A stretch of DNA of 64,000 nucleotides from Calvatia gigantea (taxonomy: Eukaryota; Basidiomycota; Agaricomycetes; Agaricales; Lycoperdaceae): positions 397,501 to 461,500 of the forward strand of contig JACAAK010000010.1 in the NCBI GenBank assembly GCA_025093985.1. Direction: 5' to 3'. This document shows positions 60,220 through 64,000 of this stretch, piece after piece. The translations under genes and the position numbers were made by a program. Under the pieces are notes generated by a model, which saw nothing but the letters and a program-made list of their open reading frames with translations, searched no databases and was not told where the DNA came from. Position 1 is the stretch's first letter, and each line of letters begins with the position of its first letter.

Positions 60220-61368
60220 CTACTCAAAGTCTTCAGAAAAATCCTTCTGTTCTCCTGGGTTGGCTTCTTCTACTGCTCGGATTTGTACTTTCTTGGGAGC
60301 AGTGCAAACCTTGGTGATGTAACCTGTTTTTCCACAGTTGTAACAGGTTAGCCTTTTGGGCTTCTTGCAGTCCTTGGCAATGTGGCCAAAAACACCACAA
60401 TTGTAGCATTTTGGTTCCCCTTTTGCATTAAAGATGTGATGCCTGCTGCCTATCTCCATTGGTTCTCCCATTTCTCCATAGGTTGTCCTGGTGTTGGTTT
60501 TCTTATCTCCTTAGTATTTTGATGCTTCGTACCCTTGCCTGACAGCAAGAATGGCTTCTGTCCATTCTGTGTAGGTATCTGGTCTGGCACTGGGTGGATA
60601 GCCTATGATGGTATGGATGATGTCCTGTCTGGCATTTTTCTTGAGCAGGAACATTGCATGTTTGTTGTCTGTCTTTGCCTTGCTTTTTAGGACTTGGAAC
60701 TCAATTAGGTAGTTGGCTGTGTTTTTGTTCCCTTGTTTGAATTTCTCAATTTGCCATTCTGCTTTACTGTTTGAGGCATCATCAGAGAAGGTTTTCCTAA
60801 AGTCCTCAGAAAATGCTTTCCAATCTACTGAGTCTTCTCCATCTAAGATTTGTGAAGCTTTCATGGCCACATAGGCTCCTACTGTTCCTCCTTGTAATCT
60901 GGCTAGGACTGCTATGGCCTTGTCATCTGCTGAGACTATCTTGTTGAATTTCATGAAGAGTGTCATTGCTCTCCACCAGTCATCAAATTTGGCATAGGTG
61001 CCATCAAAGAATCTGGGGTCCGGCACTAGGCCTTTTCTGCTGGGTGCTGTTATGGGTACTACTGCATTGTCAGTCATGTCTGGATCAGTTTCTGATTCTG
61101 TTTCTGTTTTGTCTAAGCTTGATTTGTCTGATTTCTCCTGTTCTGGGTTCTTCTGATGGATTAACTCTTCCTCTGCTAGGTCAAGTTCATTTAGAAGTTC
61201 TGATAGTACTTCTTCTTCTGCTGGGTTTGCTCCAGGCTCATCATGTGTTTCTCCAGTTGGCTCTTCAGGTACTTTGGGGTTCCCTGTTTCTTCTTCGTCT
61301 GATGTTTCTAACTCATCATTGGTGACTTTGAGATTTGGTTCTCTATATTCATCTGGGTTTGAGCTCAT
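60220..61368 (-). pseudogene. gag: Gag of element E
   Basis: From ATG 61368 (MSSNPDEYREPNLKV) it is open for 285 codons to 60511, then after a stop continues in frame to 60220. Same acidic N-terminus as A, capsid part (FFDGTYAKFDDWWRAMTLFM) and two CCHC knuckles ([14 protein letters not shown] and [14 protein letters not shown]). The second knuckle has Tyr where His belongs (GKTGYI), so it would not hold zinc. Confidence 0.85.
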
Positions 61369-61451
61369 ATACTAGCTTCTAGGTTGTCTTATCTGTTCAG
61401 GCCTGTTTCAGCCTATTCTTTTGCAAGGTGAGGTGGGGACACTTAACCAAA

Positions 61452-61755
61452 TGTTACGACCTTAGTCTGATAAGACCTCAGGTTGCAGCTTGGGCTAAGT
61501 CTTGAGGGCAAGTAAGGAGAGAGAACAAAGGTGGTTAAGCATACCAAATACAGTAGATGTATGTATGCTTAAATACAGGAGGTCATTCAGTTGAATGGAT
61601 GGAGTAACTACATGAAACGTCTGATCAAGCTGGCATAGTAGTTGGCACAAGTCATGGACAGAGATTGCTCAACAGGAATAGCTGAAACAGATATGCTAGT
61701 AGACAGGAATGCAGATGACAACAGAGTACGACTTGATCAGTGGAAAACTATAACA
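61452..61755 (-). repeat. 5' LTR of element E
   Basis: 304 bp, plus strand TGTTACGACCTTAG..CTATAACA; followed in the element sense by TTTGGTTAAGTG, as in element A. Confidence 0.9.
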
Positions 61756-64000
61756 ATTTCACTTATTGTGAAGCATCAGACAGTTCCTTATATTCTGCCT
61801 TAGTAGACAATAGTGAAACTGTCTTCTGTCACTGCAAAGTCCAGGTTACAGTACCAGACACAATTATACAGATGTTTCCCAAAACAAATTGGTGGGTCTC
61901 TATATCTTGAGCCTAATCCAAGTCACTAAAGCATTCTAATGTTACTGTCAGTTTCCCAGTATTGCCTTCATATTACAATGCATAGTTCCTTGTCATGGAC
62001 AAGTACTTTAGTACATGGATTCCAATGTGATAGTGCTCAGGTGTGGGGTTAGTGGCATGTTGTGCCAGCTTAACTATGGCAAAGGCTATGTTGGGCCTAG
62101 TACTGATCATCAAGTACATTAAAAAACCAACCAATTGTTGGTACTTCTAATGGAAAGGGCTTGTAGCAGTTTCTTTGTTCATATTGAACTGGAAGCTGGC
62201 AGGTAATGGGGTTTTAGCCATGGCAGACTGTGGAACTTGGAAGTGCTCTAGAACTTTATCAAAGTATGCAACTTGTTAGATAAAGATGTGACACTTGGAG
62301 CGATTCCTCTGGATTTTCATCCTGAGAAATTCTTTACAAGGACCATGGTCTCTGCATTCTCACTTTTTGGTAAATTTTCCCTTCAACTCTTTGAGGAGGA
62401 GGGAGCCTTTCAGACCCAGGAAATTCATGTCATCAATGTAGATAATGGCAACAATCAGCTCATTGGTCTTCAGATGTCTGTGAAAGTATACAGCATAGTC
62501 AGATTTGCAGTGGGTAAATCCCAGCTCAATTATAGATTGATGCAATTCCTTCCACCACTGGTGACTGGCTTATTTAAGGCTGTAAATCACTTACTTTAGC
62601 CTCCACACTTTGCCTTCTTGCCTAGGAAGCTTAAATCCTTTGGGCTGTTCCATATATATCTCTTTGTCCAGTTTGCTGTAAAGATAGGCAGTTTTTATGT
62701 CAATGCTATGCATATCCCAATCATGGATTGCAGCAAGTGCAAAGCTTACACACACAGACTTGTAGTGGACAACTGGACTGAATAATTCATTGTAGTCAAT
62801 ACCTTTGACTTATGAGAATCCCTTCACAACTAAGCAAGCTCACAGGTGGCTATCTGACTTCTGAAGGAAGACCCAATGGTTTCTCACCATCTTCCTGTCT
62901 TTTAGCAAATTCACAAGCTCATATACTCCATATTTCTTCAATGTGTCAAGTTCTTTGATATATATGGCCATCCATTTTGCCTTTACAGGCTCAGGAAGCT
63001 TTAGTATGTCACAGAAAGTTTCAGGTTCTCCATGTTTGGTGTTGTGCACTATCTGTATCAAGAAATCAATCAACTTTACTTCTCCTTCAGTGACAAGCCT
63101 GTCAATGTCCATGTCATATGCATCATGAGATGTTGGATCATATTCAGGACATTCAGGCATGGGTGGCAGTTCCAGACGAGGTGGTAACTTAAAAGGAGGT
63201 AAATCCTGATGAGGAGGAAGATTAAATGGAGGTAAATCTAAGGATTGTGGTAGATACCACTCAGCAATTGCCTTTCGCCTTATGTACTCAGGATAGTTAG
63301 TCCAAGCTTTTTGTTCTCTAATTTCCTCATCAGAAGGAGCATTGGCACGAATGTGCTGCCTTTACCTCTGCTGCTCTTGTTGGTGAGTTCAATCGAGTTC
63401 TCTCTCAATTCCAGCCTTCCGTGTCATCTTCTGGCTCCTCCTCAATGGTTATTCCATGTGGAGGTGGCAACACAAGTGGAGGATGCCCAGAAAGCAGCTG
63501 GTCTCCTGGTGAAGGAGCATGTGAAGAAATGCTTTCCAGTGGTGTAAAATGCTGGGGCTTAGGAGGCAGAGAAAACTTCAGTTTGGGATGTGAAGTTGGA
63601 GGTGAACATGGAGGAAGTGGAACATTTCCTGCATCATCTGAAAATAGTGGAAAAGGAGGTGAACCCTCTTCACTTCTTGGCAGATTCCTCTCTTCTCCAT
63701 GATTAGGCCAGTTACTGCTATCTAGTACTAAACTAACACATTTAGGGAAATATCCCTTGTCAAATAAAGTGTTCAGTGATATAAAGATCATGTTGCCTGC
63801 CATGTGCCACATGAAGATATAGTTCTTAGAACCTTTGTAATTGAGGAATATCATTATCTTGGACTTTGTGGACAATTTGTTCAGGTGGATTTCATCAGGT
63901 AGAAATACATACATGCCACATCTGAACACATGGACATAGGACAAGTTTGGCTTTTCCCTTGAATAACACTTAAAAAGTGTCTTCCACTGTAAATGCTGGA
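61756..64000 (-). pseudogene. pol: Copia D Pol: integrase end, RT and RNase H start
   Basis: Minus-strand fragments: 63944-63405 has the post-integrase FRCGMYVFLPDEIHLNKLS and IFLNYKGSKNYIF region; 63160-62840 has the RT start PEPVKAKWMAIYIKELDTL, YGVYELVNL and NHWVFLQKSD; 62545-62360 has LGFTHCKSDYAVYF and VAIIYIDDMNFLG with intact YIDD; 61840-61756 has TVSLLSTKAEYKELSDASQ of RNase H. The segments between are recognisable but broken. The polyprotein continues beyond 64000 toward integrase and gag. Confidence 0.82.

Larger units (their letters stand above)
53441..61755 (-). mobile_element. Ty3/Gypsy element E (family of A), minus strand, heavily decayed
   Basis: Inserted in the RNase H codons of Copia D, with perfect target duplication ATTTC (53436-53440, 61756-61760). 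Its LTRs are 53441-54054 (enlarged by solo LTR F) and 61452-61755. Minus-strand order: LTR, gag, pol, chromodomain, accessory ORF, LTR, as in element A. The accessory ORF holds solo LTR L and the putative DNA element M. E is AT-shifted and full of stops, much older than A. Confidence 0.9.
52675..64000 (-). mobile_element. Ty1/Copia element D, minus strand, runs off the window
   Basis: The left LTR (52675-53083) is the 3' LTR in the minus orientation, preceded by a polypurine tract (CAAGTGAGGAGGAG) and by the Copia RNase H end. The body resumes at 61756 after element E and continues past 64000. The 5' LTR is not in view. Copia order (integrase before RT) is seen: integrase end near 63944, then RT near 63160-62360, then RNase H. 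Frequent stops of all three kinds show an old inactive copy. Confidence 0.85.

Noticed and set aside
1..64000. tRNA, rRNA genes or CRISPR arrays
   Set aside because: I found no tRNA-like A/B box pair with a fold, no rRNA stretch, and no regularly spaced identical repeats.

Overview
The window looks like nuclear DNA of a filamentous basidiomycete, most likely an agaricomycete. Genes are split by many introns of about 45-70 nt with GT..AG borders. Protein families are fungal (ATG7, a BTB/CAP-Gly fusion, small C-terminal CYSTM-like proteins, a GH5 mannanase-type protein, an F-box/LRR-type protein, a multi-pass membrane protein). The transposons are chromodomain Ty3/Gypsy and Ty1/Copia. Similarity to Rhizoctonia/Thanatephorus-type genomes is an impression, not a demonstrated assignment.

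Left part, 1-23.4 kb, is ordinary chromosome with seven protein genes: a secreted GH5_7-like protein (658-2479, +), a multi-pass membrane protein (8910-10188, -), two divergent CYSTM-like paralogues (11917-12307, -; 13173-13577, +), a BTB/CAP-Gly protein (14063-18240, -) sharing a 187-bp divergent promoter with ATG7 (18428-20852, +), and an F-box-like gene (21767-23436, +). I worked out exon models for all of them; each sums to an uninterrupted reading frame. The stretch 2.5-8.9 kb holds no gene I can support, only a degenerate tandem repeat and a GC-rich island.

Right part, 23.4-64 kb, is a nest of LTR retrotransposons whose insertion order can be read from exact 5-bp target-site duplications (TSDs). 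A plus-strand Copia-type LTR (G) at 24581 was split by Gypsy element B (24855-52632, TSD TTATG). B's 5' LTR was split by Gypsy element A (25127-34122, TSD GCTAG). B's leader was split by a Copia-LTR-flanked element C (34407-43670, TSD GTTAC), which carries pieces of a B-like Gypsy (H) instead of Copia genes. A minus-strand Copia element D (52675 to beyond the window) abuts the remnant of G. D was split by a minus-strand A-family Gypsy, E (53441-61755, TSD ATTTC), which received two solo LTRs (F and L) and a putative non-autonomous DNA element (M).

Three things stand out. (1) The young elements decay almost only by CpG transitions: all 3 differences between the A LTRs, all 11 between the C LTRs and 7 of 9 between the B LTRs are at CpG, and all 11 nonsense codons I located in A and B are TGA, as expected from CGA. 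(2) Both Gypsy families carry an extra ORF after the chromodomain, of unknown function: about 328 codons in A/J/E, and a long proline-rich ORF ending in three CCHC-like knuckles in B (knuckles also in H). (3) The GH5_7-like gene is structurally complete but appears to lack both catalytic glutamates.
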